Shown: in pieces, positions 18,085 through 26,625 of the stretch
How positions within the stretch are numbered: position 1 is the stretch's first letter
Layout: each line of letters opens with the position of its first letter
DNA from: Sneathiella sedimenti
Lineage (GTDB): Bacteria > Pseudomonadota > Alphaproteobacteria > Sneathiellales > Sneathiellaceae
Length of the DNA: 64,000 bases
Assembly: GCF_017313765.1 (NCBI RefSeq)
Contig: NZ_JAFLNC010000001.1
Span: 744,001 to 808,000 of the forward strand
Direction: 5' to 3'
Translations under genes and position numbers: made by a program
Notes under the pieces: generated by a model
Database searches by the model: none
Told to the model about the DNA's origin: nothing
What the model saw: the letters and a program-made list of their open reading frames with translations, nothing else

Positions 18085-21000
18085 TCACAGAAGTGCCTCC
18101 GGTAATTCCATAAGATGCGGACCTTCTGTCCAGAGAAGGGCGCATTTCACGGCTTTTCCGGGATACATGGCCATCAACGCGCGCCGGTAGAGCGACATCT
18201 GTCTTATATATAAGGCGGAAACAGCCCCGATTTCCGTGGGCGAGGGCCGGTTTGTCTTGTAATCGATGATGAGAATCTCATTTTCACTGACCAGCAAACG
18301 ATCTATCTGTCCGGAGAGAACCCGGCCATCGATGACACCGCTGATAGGGACTTCCGCCTGGCTGTTGGGCCCGAAGATCGCGGAAAAGTCCGGATCATCA
18401 ATCACGTTGAGGGTTTCTCGCAGGATTTCTTCCTGCCGTGCCAACTCGAGACTGTGGATTGGCCGGGCAAGCCAGGCTTTGGCGGCGCGTTCCCGCTCCG
18501 CCGGATCAATCGACGGCAAGGTTTCCAGCAACCGATGCACGAGAAGGCCGCGATGGAATCGCCGTCCCTCATCCAGCCCCAGCGGCGAAGACGCAATCGT
18601 TTCATCCTCATCACGCGATGGGACCAGTGGCCGGGGCGGGGTCGGCTCGTCGGGGGCAGGGCGATGGATCCAGCCCGGCAAGGGCACAGGCTGAGTGGGG
18701 CCCCTCTCCGGAGTGACCTGTTGCTCGGTTACGGTGCCGCTCGACCAACGGCGCGCCACCTCTCCCCAAGGGAGCTCAACCTCTTCCACCCCTTCACCGA
18801 AGGCAGGATTGATCAGCTCATACCAGCAATCCGCAGGACGACTCTTCTTCCCTTCCCAGCCACAGATGTAGAGACGATCTTCCGCCCGGGTGAGTGCGAC
18901 ATAGAGGAGCCGCTTCTTCTCCTCCAGCTGTCGGTCCTTTGCGAGCTGGCGGGCCTGGGCGGTCAGCGGATCGTCATTTTCGGTCTTCACCGGCCAGAGT
19001 GGAAAGGGTGCTTCCTCGTCCGTCCAGAAAATAGACGGCTGTGACCGTGTCCCCTGACAGGTATCAGGCAGGAACACAATTGGCGCCTGAAGGCCCTTCG
19101 ATCCATGGACAGTCAGCACCCTCACCTCATTACGACCCTGCTCCATATCACGCTTGACCTCCGATGCGCCCGCGTCAATCCAGTGCAGGAAGGCTTGCAG
19201 GGCGCTCGCTTCCGTCCGCTGGAAATTTAGCGCAAGGGAGAGAAACTCCTCAATCGGGTCCGTTGCCTCCTGCCCGAGACGACCGAGCAGCTTCTTTCGA
19301 CCGCCGAGACGTCCAAGAATATCCGCGAAAAATTCGTAAACAGGTACGAAATCCGCCCGCGCCAGCAATTCGCCAAGGAACAACCGGGCCTGATCAAAGA
19401 CGGGTAATCCTGTCTTGTTATCACGAAGGGCGCGCCATAGACTGCCCTTTCGTCCAAAGGCGAGTTCGAACAGCTGATTGTCATCGCAGCCGACGAACGG
19501 GCTTTTCAGAATAACGGCGAGGTTAAGGTCATCTTCGGGCAGCAGAACAAAACGGGCGAGGGCCAGCAGGTCCATCACAGCTAACTGCTCGGTCAAAACC
19601 ATCCGATCTGTGCCGGCTACCGGGATATCCGCGAGCTTGAGTGCGCGTACCACATGGCCGAAAAAGGCATTCCGGCTCTGCACGAGGATCATGATGTCCT
19701 TCGGCGCAATTGGCCGCCCGGTCGCACTCAATATCTCACCATTATCGAGCCATTTCCTGATCTGCAGGGCGATATACTTGGCAAGGCCGGCCGCCGGGTT
19801 CATGTCGAGGTTCTGAGCCATTGGCATATCCCAGGGGTCGGTCGCTTCGATTTCCGGCGGCTTCACTGTCGGCCAGATTTCCACAAGACCCGCCTCTCCC
19901 GCCCGGCGAACCAGATGCTTAACCAGATCACCTGAAGCGGTCAGCCCCTTGCGGGCGCCTTCCTCCTCAAATACCCTGTCCACAAGATCGAGGACACTCT
20001 CCGTAGACCGAAAGGAGAGATCGAGCGGAATATTGCGCCAGTCTTTTCTAGCGGCCTTGGCCCGCTCTTCGAACTGGCGTCGCATCACGTCAAAGGTCGC
20101 AGGATCAGCGCCTTGAAAGGAATAGATCGACTGTTTTTCATCGCCGACAACGAAAAGGGTCCGTTTCGCCTCTACCGCGCCGTCGCCCGTAAAAAACTCC
20201 TCCGCGAGCGCGGCAATCACCTGCCATTGCTCCGCACTCGTATCCTGCGCCTCGTCCACAAGAATATGCTCGATCCCGCCGTCGAGCTTGTACATCACCC
20301 AGGGCGCCACACCGTCACCGGTCAGTAGATCACGGGTTTTCAGGATCAGGTCATCATAGTCAAGCCGTCCACGCCGCGCCTTTTCAGCCTCATATCTATC
20401 AACCAGCGCCAGTCCCAACCGGATCAAAGCCGAGGTTGAGGCCAGAACCCGCGCCTTCCGGACCCTCTCAAGGACCTTCTGTAGCCGTTCCGCCTCTTTG
20501 AGCATGACATCCAGTATCTCCGGCATCGCCTCGACGACCGCATTGGTCGCCAGTCGCGCAACGATGTCCCCCTTCTGGGTAAAGAAAGCCGAAACATAAT
20601 CTTCGAACAATGCAGGGCGGCGGTCCGGTTGCAGGAGCCATGGCGCCATCTTTTCAGCCTTCTTGACATCTGTAGGCGTGCCCATGAGCAGCCGGTCCAC
20701 AGCGCGACGGAGGGCCGGGCCGTCGAAGGTCGTCTCCCGGCAAGCACGGGAGATGATATGTTCTTCCGTCAACTCCGCATCTATGCCGATCCGCGCTGCC
20801 AAAGCCGTAATTACCCCATTGGGCCCGCCAAACTCCGCACGCAGGCGCAGCAAATTGCTCCGCTTGTCGCCGAGGTCTTTCAGCAGCTTGGAAAATCCTT
20901 CCTCATTCACCTTTTCACTGACCAGCCGCAGCGCAGCACCAAGAGAGGCATTCTCCGGTCTCTGGCATTCAAGCAGCGTCTCATCGCGGGCGTTCTGCAT

Positions 21001-21474
21001 AATCTCCCCGGCGCTGCGTTCATCCATTACCTCGAAATTGGGCGATAGTCGCGCCTCCAGCGGGAAGCGGCCGAGGACTGATTCACAAAAGGAATGAATA
21101 GTCTGGATTTTGAGTCCACCCGGCGCATCAAGGACGCTGGCGAACAGCCGCCGGGCCCAGATCGTTTCCCCATCCGTCGCAGGCCGTCCCATCAATTCCC
21201 GCAAGCTCTTGGCGAGGCGGGTATCATCCATCACCGACCAATCGCCAAGCATGGCGTTCAGGCGGTTCGCCATTTCCGCCGCGGCTGCCTTGGTGAACGT
21301 AATACAGAGAATTTTCTCCGGCGGTGTTCCCGCCAGCATCAACCGCAGGCTCCGTTCCACCAGGACCCGCGTCTTGCCCGACCCGGCGGACGCGGAAACC
21401 CACACGGATTTCGCGGGATCAGCCGCCAGCTTCTGCCGCGCAATGCCGCTATTAACCAGCTCGGTTAAGCTCAT
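18085..21474 (-). CDS. addA: Double-strand break repair helicase AddA
   Basis: 1129 residues from the ATG at 21474, chosen because GGGGAGG lies seven bases upstream and the start forms an ATGA overlap with addB; an ATG eight codons earlier is weaker. UvrD-type helicase with Walker A VSASAGSGKTRVLVER (near residue 30), Walker B ILVDEAQDTS, GDEKQSIYSFQGADP and VLTVHGSKGLQAP, and a C-terminal RecB-type nuclease with ILIIDYKTNRPSP. With AddB it unwinds and resects double-strand ends, loading RecA after a Chi-like site, the role RecBCD has in enterics. Confidence 0.95.
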   Translation of the reverse strand: MSLTELVNSGIARQKLAADPAKSVWVSASAGSGKTRVLVERSLRLMLAGTPPEKILCITFTKAAAAEMANRLNAMLGDWSVMDDTRLAKSLRELMGRPATDGETIWARRLFASVLDAPGGLKIQTIHSFCESVLGRFPLEARLSPNFEVMDERSAGEIMQNARDETLLECQRPENASLGAALRLVSEKVNEEGFSKLLKDLGDKRSNLLRLRAEFGGPNGVITALAARIGIDAELTEEHIISRACRETTFDGPALRRAVDRLLMGTPTDVKKAEKMAPWLLQPDRRPALFEDYVSAFFTQKGDIVARLATNAVVEAMPEILDVMLKEAERLQKVLERVRKARVLASTSALIRLGLALVDRYEAEKARRGRLDYDDLILKTRDLLTGDGVAPWVMYKLDGGIEHILVDEAQDTSAEQWQVIAALAEEFFTGDGAVEAKRTLFVVGDEKQSIYSFQGADPATFDVMRRQFEERAKAARKDWRNIPLDLSFRSTESVLDLVDRVFEEEGARKGLTASGDLVKHLVRRAGEAGLVEIWPTVKPPEIEATDPWDMPMAQNLDMNPAAGLAKYIALQIRKWLDNGEILSATGRPIAPKDIMILVQSRNAFFGHVVRALKLADIPVAGTDRMVLTEQLAVMDLLALARFVLLPEDDLNLAVILKSPFVGCDDNQLFELAFGRKGSLWRALRDNKTGLPVFDQARLFLGELLARADFVPVYEFFADILGRLGGRKKLLGRLGQEATDPIEEFLSLALNFQRTEASALQAFLHWIDAGASEVKRDMEQGRNEVRVLTVHGSKGLQAPIVFLPDTCQGTRSQPSIFWTDEEAPFPLWPVKTENDDPLTAQARQLAKDRQLEEKKRLLYVALTRAEDRLYICGWEGKKSRPADCWYELINPAFGEGVEEVELPWGEVARRWSSGTVTEQQVTPERGPTQPVPLPGWIHRPAPDEPTPPRPLVPSRDEDETIASSPLGLDEGRRFHRGLLVHRLLETLPSIDPAERERAAKAWLARPIHSLELARQEEILRETLNVIDDPDFSAIFGPNSQAEVPISGVIDGRVLSGQIDRLLVSENEILIIDYKTNRPSPTEIGAVSALYIRQMSLYRRALMAMYPGKAVKCALLWTEGPHLMELPEALL

Positions 21475-24446
21475 TCCGGATCCTCCCCGCTCGACCATTC
21501 CTTGACCCGCGCCAGATGTTCATAATCATTGAAACGGTAGGGCAAATCCGGACGAGGACAGCTTAAATAGGGGGTCGCCTGCCGGTCAAACTGGGCAATC
21601 AGGCGAAGCAGCCCGTCATAGGCTTCCTCCGCCAGCATTTCCGGTGGTGGTGACTTCTTTCCACCTGCCGAGCGGAACTCGCCCGCCGGATCGCCCCCAC
21701 TCAGCCGGATGTAGGCCAACTCCTCCACCGGTGCGGCGGCTATATCGGAGAAGCCGCTGCGGGTCAGCATCGCCGCCTCCAGCGCGAGCTGCGGCGACAC
21801 ACCGGTTTCCACCTCAGTGATCGAGGGTGGCGCACCGGTCTTGTAATCAATAATGGAGAGGCTGCCGTCCGTTTTAGAAATGTCGATCCGGTCGGCAGTA
21901 CCGCTCAAGACAAATTCCGCATGCGGCGCCGGGATTTTTATGGTCCCCTTTACCTCTGTCTCCAGGGTCCTGAACTTTTTCCGTCGCGCCGTCTCGAAGG
22001 CGACAAACCAGTCCGCAATCCGCTCGAACCTTGGCCACCAGAAGGCCCAGACGGTGGGATAGGACAGCACATCGCCAAAGGCTTCGCGCCCGAGTTCCAG
22101 CAGCTTGTCCCGCGCATCGGGCGGCAGCACATCGGGGTAATGGTTTATGAATTGCTCTAACGCGGCATGAATGAATGTCCCCTTGTCCGCCGCCGAGGGG
22201 TCGGTTGAGATGTCATCGAGCGGTGAAAGTTTCAGGATTTGCTCGGCAAATATGGAATAGGGATCCTTGATCCATTTCTCTATACGCGTAACCGAGAGTC
22301 GGCGCGGGCGCGCGGTAACGGGCGGCGTGGGGCGCGGTGCCAGAACCGGCTCCACTGCTGCGGGTTGGTCAAGCTGCTGCTGCCAGTCGAAAGTGGGCCT
22401 GGCGGCGCCCTTGTCCAGCGCCATTCCGAATTTTTTCAGGAAGGTCTCAAGGCGCAGCAACCAGCGGGATGGAACCGTTGGCGTGCCGTCAATCTTCTCG
22501 GCACGTGTCATAACCACTTCCGCAGCGCCGAAGGCCTGCTGGAAATCATGGGCAGAGAGGCCGATCTTCTGTTCAGGGAGCGGAAGGCCAAATTTCTCGC
22601 GCATCGGCCGGCTCATCCACGGATCATTTCCGGCATCCGGGGGCCAGCTTCCCTCATTCAGCCCGCCCAGGATGACCAGATCGGCGCGACCAAGCCGGCC
22701 TTCGATCGGGCCCCATATCTGCAATCGCGGGTGCAGGCCATATTGCGGACGCACCATGCGCCCGCGCATCAGGTTGTCAAGCAGCGCCGGCCAGCTGTTG
22801 GGATCGAACGAGTCGATCACATCGGCCGCGCGCAACAACTCAGAAAGGAAGCCTGCCGCCGCGTCGCCAAAATTCCCACGCCAGAGCGCCGAGCCCTCCG
22901 CTCCAGCCGGGGTCGACAGCTTTTCTGCAAACTGGGTAAAGCATTTGAGGAACTCCGAAAAATCCACGTCGCCATAGCTGACCATGTCTTCAAGCGGAGC
23001 CGCAAGGTCAACCAACTCCTGGAACCAGCTTTTCCCGGATTCGTCGGCTGAACTTGTAGCGAGCGCCCGGTTGATGCCGGCAAAACCGGATGCAGGGCGC
23101 GGACCCCGCAGGATGGCCAGTTCCAGCGCGCGCACATGACGGCGAAACACGTCCGGTGCAACGCCTCCTGCCGCCAGCGGATGTTTGAGGGCGGCGAGAA
23201 GGGCGACCGGTTCCGCCTCACTTTCTATCAGCCGGGCGAGAAGACGCAAAAAGACGCCGGGCGGAGATTGATCAAGGCTAATGCCCGCACTGTCATCCAC
23301 ATCGATGTTCCAGCGGCGCAGTTCCGACCCGACCCGGCGGGAAAGGTCACGATCGGGCGTGATCAGAACCGCCGTCTTGCCATCTGTTTCCAGCGCCTCC
23401 CGCATCAGCAGGGCAATAGATTGTGCTTCGCTCTGGGCATCCAGGCAGTCCAGCTGGCGTATACCGTCGAGTGCCGCCTCAGCGGGGGCGGCGGCCTGTT
23501 GCCACCGATCACTGGTTGTGGCGGGTCGCAGGGCTTCAGCAAGCAAAGCCGCCCGCGCCGAGGTAGAGGTGCGAAATTCTTCATCAGTGAGATCCTCCAC
23601 GTCCTCACGGGTAATCCCAAGCTTGTCCAGAAGCAGGGCGAGGCCATGTTGCGGATGCGCCGGATCACGCGGCAAGGTCTGCCAGCTGTCAGCATCGAGA
23701 TGACGATCGAGACCGGGCAGGACAACTGTCCCATTGGGCAGGTTGGCGACTGTTTTTAGCAGCAATGCCGTTGCCGGGATGGAACCGGTGGAGCCCACAG
23801 CGTAAATCGGCGCGACCGGGGGTATTTCCTGCCAATGGGCGACCTGCGCGCGCAGAAGCAAATCCCGGCGCAGGGCCGGATCGATCGCACCCTCCTCAGA
23901 GAGGATTGCCGGCCAGTTCAGGCTGAGGATTTCCAGAAATTCCAGCGTGATTTGCCAGTGGGCGGCATATTCGGCCGGGACCAGTTTTTTCAAATCCGCA
24001 AGGTCCAGCCCCTCTGTCTGTACCTGATCGAGAAAACGGGCGAGCGCAGTCGCTAGCCCCGCTGCCTCCGCGATGCCACCTGCATGATCACTGCGCGCCT
24101 GTATAAGGCGGCTCAACAGCAACTGCCGCCGCAGCGGATCAATCGCCGGCGGCAGGGACAGCAGTTTTTTGCCCGGACCGCCGATTCCAATGTCGCCTTC
24201 CAGCAGCAACTCGTCCTCTTCCACGTCGCCAATGGGGCGCATGCGCGGCAACATCAACGGTTTGCCCGCTGTTTCCCGCAGGAACGCACTTTGTAGGGCG
24301 CGCGCTGCGCGACGTGTGGTCGTGAGAACAGTAATCTCGCTGAGTGATGCGCCGTGCCGCCGTAAAAGTTCCCGCGCCAGCACATCAACAAAGGCATATT
24401 CCGGCGGAATATTGAGGACATTCGGCGACTTCAGGGGCGCAATCAT
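21471..24446 (-). CDS. addB: Double-strand break repair protein AddB
   Basis: 991 residues, alphaproteobacterial AddB type. The N-terminal helicase-like part has VLTTTRRAARALQSAFL where an ATPase would have Walker A, so it is probably not an active motor. RADLVILGGLNEGSWPPD and PWMSRPMREKFGLPLPE are conserved, and the C-terminal nuclease carries SLSIIDYKTGAPPS with the PD-(D/E)XK residues. I see only one cysteine near the C-terminus, so the Fe-S staple of Bacillus AddB appears absent. ATGA overlaps join it to murU upstream and addA downstream. Confidence 0.93.
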   Translation of the reverse strand: MIAPLKSPNVLNIPPEYAFVDVLARELLRRHGASLSEITVLTTTRRAARALQSAFLRETAGKPLMLPRMRPIGDVEEDELLLEGDIGIGGPGKKLLSLPPAIDPLRRQLLLSRLIQARSDHAGGIAEAAGLATALARFLDQVQTEGLDLADLKKLVPAEYAAHWQITLEFLEILSLNWPAILSEEGAIDPALRRDLLLRAQVAHWQEIPPVAPIYAVGSTGSIPATALLLKTVANLPNGTVVLPGLDRHLDADSWQTLPRDPAHPQHGLALLLDKLGITREDVEDLTDEEFRTSTSARAALLAEALRPATTSDRWQQAAAPAEAALDGIRQLDCLDAQSEAQSIALLMREALETDGKTAVLITPDRDLSRRVGSELRRWNIDVDDSAGISLDQSPPGVFLRLLARLIESEAEPVALLAALKHPLAAGGVAPDVFRRHVRALELAILRGPRPASGFAGINRALATSSADESGKSWFQELVDLAAPLEDMVSYGDVDFSEFLKCFTQFAEKLSTPAGAEGSALWRGNFGDAAAGFLSELLRAADVIDSFDPNSWPALLDNLMRGRMVRPQYGLHPRLQIWGPIEGRLGRADLVILGGLNEGSWPPDAGNDPWMSRPMREKFGLPLPEQKIGLSAHDFQQAFGAAEVVMTRAEKIDGTPTVPSRWLLRLETFLKKFGMALDKGAARPTFDWQQQLDQPAAVEPVLAPRPTPPVTARPRRLSVTRIEKWIKDPYSIFAEQILKLSPLDDISTDPSAADKGTFIHAALEQFINHYPDVLPPDARDKLLELGREAFGDVLSYPTVWAFWWPRFERIADWFVAFETARRKKFRTLETEVKGTIKIPAPHAEFVLSGTADRIDISKTDGSLSIIDYKTGAPPSITEVETGVSPQLALEAAMLTRSGFSDIAAAPVEELAYIRLSGGDPAGEFRSAGGKKSPPPEMLAEEAYDGLLRLIAQFDRQATPYLSCPRPDLPYRFNDYEHLARVKEWSSGEDPE

Positions 24447-25174
24447 GTCAACCTTCCTATCCTGTCCCCTGCTTCAATCACGGCTTCCGGCGTGCCAACA
24501 TGGATCCAGTGTCCATAGTGAACAAGACCAAAAAGCCGCCCGCTCTCCAGCGCCCTGTCATAGAGAAGGTTGAGTGAAAACGCCCCCTCCGGCGTTCCGT
24601 TAAAAAGCACCGGGTTCAAGAGCTGAATGCCGGTGAAAAGATAAGGCGCCCCCTCTCCTTTCCGGCGTCGGGTCAGCCGGCCATCGGCGTCCAGATGAAA
24701 ATCACCATTACCCGCATAGCCGACAGCAGTTTCCACCGGATGCAGCAGTAATAGTGCATCCATTTTTTCGAACCTCCAAAGATCATGCATCTTCCGAAGG
24801 GAGCTTTCCCCGCTATCAAGGACAATAACATCGGAGTTGAGCACGAAAAAGGGGGTTTCACCCAACAGGGATAAAGCTTTTTTCACCCCGCCGCCGGTCT
24901 CCAGCAGCGCCGCGGTTTCATCGGAAACCGCAATCTCAAGGTCGTTGATAGTTTCGACATAGTCGGATATCTGCGCCGCCAGATGATGCTTGTTCACCAC
25001 AACAGAACGGATATTTGCGCGGCGTAACAGATCGAAGCAGTAGTCAATCAGGGCGCGGCCTGCGACCTTGACAAGCGGTTTCGGCGTTATATCGGTGATC
25101 GGGCGCAGGCGGGTGCCCAGTCCCGCCGCCAGGATCATCGCCCGCATGTCTGAAAGTACCGGCAGGCGTTTCAC
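24443..25174 (-). CDS. murU: N-acetylmuramate-1-phosphate uridylyltransferase (MurU-like)
   Basis: 243 residues, nucleotidyltransferase fold with MILAAGLGTRLRPITDITPKP (residues 12-32) holding the NTP-binding GxGTRxxP loop and a catalytic lysine, and VLNSDVIVLDSG for metal binding. Placed directly after a sugar kinase of the AmgK family with ATGA overlap, it fits MurU, which makes UDP-MurNAc from recycled MurNAc 1-phosphate and bypasses fosfomycin-sensitive MurA. A mannose-1-phosphate guanylyltransferase-like role is the alternative, but the length and neighbour favour MurU. Confidence 0.82.
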   Translation of the reverse strand: MKRLPVLSDMRAMILAAGLGTRLRPITDITPKPLVKVAGRALIDYCFDLLRRANIRSVVVNKHHLAAQISDYVETINDLEIAVSDETAALLETGGGVKKALSLLGETPFFVLNSDVIVLDSGESSLRKMHDLWRFEKMDALLLLHPVETAVGYAGNGDFHLDADGRLTRRRKGEGAPYLFTGIQLLNPVLFNGTPEGAFSLNLLYDRALESGRLFGLVHYGHWIHVGTPEAVIEAGDRIGRLT

Positions 25175-26136
25175 GATTTCCCTTCTCCGACAGTAAGCAT
25201 CAGCCAGTTGCGCAGCCCGGTGAGAACCGGATGAGCCAGGTTCCCGGCAAGATGTTGCTGCATCCGAGGGATCATCTCGAGATACCGCCTTTTACCCTCG
25301 ACCTGCGCAAGCCGAGAGAAGATGCCCATGATGCGGAGCGCCCGGTGCGTGCCAAGAATGGCGAAAGATTCCCGAAAATCCGCTTCATCCAACCCAGTTT
25401 CATCAAGATAGTGATACACCATCTCCGCCGCCATTGTCTCATCCACATCCCGCCGGGCATCCTGTAGAAGGGACACAAGGTCATAGGCCGCGGGGCCTCT
25501 TAACGCGTCCTGAAAATCCAGCAGGCCAAGAGATTTTAGCCCCTCCTGGTCTTTCAAGTACAACAGGTTTTCAGAGTGAAAGTCCCGAAGTAACATAACT
25601 TCCGGGCCGATGCGCATTCTCGGGAGCAGGTTTTCCCAGATATCCTGATAAAATTCGCGCGGCTCTCCCGAAACCGGCTCACCAAGCTTATCGGTCACGT
25701 AAAAATCGAGAAACATCTCATTTTGTGCCCTGACATAGTCGTCGGAGAATGCCGGCAGGAAAGAAGGCGGCGGTGTCTTGGCCAAATCAATAAGAAAATC
25801 GACAGCAAGGCGGTAGAGTGGTGTTTCCGCTGTGCCAGATTCAAACAGCCGCGCGAAAAGATCATCTCCCAGATCTTCCAGCAGCAAAAACCCCCGGTCA
25901 ACATCTTCGGCGAGGATTTCTGGCGCGCTGTAACCGCGCCGGGTCAATTCTCTGGCAATGACGACGAAGCTGGTCACATTTTCGGGCGGCGGCGCATCCA
26001 TCAGGATCAGGGATTTTTCGGACCCCACAATCCGTTCATAGCGGCGGGCGGAAGCATCCCCGGCGAGTGGGTACCGCGACGCTCCCTCAAGACCGTTACG
26101 TTCTAAAAACGCGGTTAATGCCGTGTCACGCATCAT
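25171..26136 (-). CDS. amgK: Anomeric sugar kinase (AmgK-like phosphotransferase)
   Basis: 321 residues of the aminoglycoside phosphotransferase/choline kinase fold. LLRDFHSENLLYL contains the catalytic aspartate and LGLLDFQDALRGPAAYDLVSLL the metal-binding aspartate. AmgK phosphorylates MurNAc and GlcNAc at the anomeric position for cell-wall recycling. It is located between tsaE (11-base overlap) and murU (ATGA overlap), and the amgK-murU pair is the known recycling cassette. Without the neighbour it would be only a generic phosphotransferase. Confidence 0.82.
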   Translation of the reverse strand: MMRDTALTAFLERNGLEGASRYPLAGDASARRYERIVGSEKSLILMDAPPPENVTSFVVIARELTRRGYSAPEILAEDVDRGFLLLEDLGDDLFARLFESGTAETPLYRLAVDFLIDLAKTPPPSFLPAFSDDYVRAQNEMFLDFYVTDKLGEPVSGEPREFYQDIWENLLPRMRIGPEVMLLRDFHSENLLYLKDQEGLKSLGLLDFQDALRGPAAYDLVSLLQDARRDVDETMAAEMVYHYLDETGLDEADFRESFAILGTHRALRIMGIFSRLAQVEGKRRYLEMIPRMQQHLAGNLAHPVLTGLRNWLMLTVGEGKS

Positions 26137-26617
26137 ACGCCCCCGATAAGGCTGTCAGTCGTTGCTTCCAGGAGGCATTGCCGTAAAAGCGGATGATCCG
26201 CGCTTCTTCACTTGCACCCTCCTCTGACGTAATTTCAATCAAAAGGTGGCCCGCAGGCAGGTATTTGCCCAACCGGTCCGGCCATTCGATCAGGGAAACG
26301 CCCGTATCGAAGGCCTCATCGATATCCAGCTCGAACGCCTCTTCCGGGGTTTCAAGACGATAGAGATCGTAATGATAGAGGCAGAAATCATCAAAATCAT
26401 AGGTCAGCAGGAGATTATAAGTCGGGCTCGGCACATCGATTTCCTCTTGTGCGAGATGCCGCACCAGCGCCCGGGCAAAGGCGGTCTTACCTGCACCCAG
26501 CGTGCCGCCAAGGGCAATAATATCGCCAGGCCTGAGAAGATCGGCGACCTCGCCCGCCAGTATCGCTGTCGCGGCGAGAGAGGGTACCCGCCTGTCGAAA
26601 ATAAGGGAATGTGTCAT
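26126..26617 (-). CDS. tsaE: tRNA threonylcarbamoyladenosine biosynthesis ATPase TsaE
   Basis: 163 residues with Walker A GGTLGAGKTAFARALV (near residue 37), VPSPTYNLLLTYD and LYHYDLYRLETPEEAFELD, all typical of TsaE (YjeE). It is a P-loop ATPase that works with TsaB and TsaD to make the t6A modification at position 37 of ANN-decoding tRNAs. It lies 8 bases after the histidine kinase gene and overlaps amgK. Confidence 0.93.
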   Translation of the reverse strand: MTHSLIFDRRVPSLAATAILAGEVADLLRPGDIIALGGTLGAGKTAFARALVRHLAQEEIDVPSPTYNLLLTYDFDDFCLYHYDLYRLETPEEAFELDIDEAFDTGVSLIEWPDRLGKYLPAGHLLIEITSEEGASEEARIIRFYGNASWKQRLTALSGAYDA

Positions 26618-26625
26618 GGCGCCCG

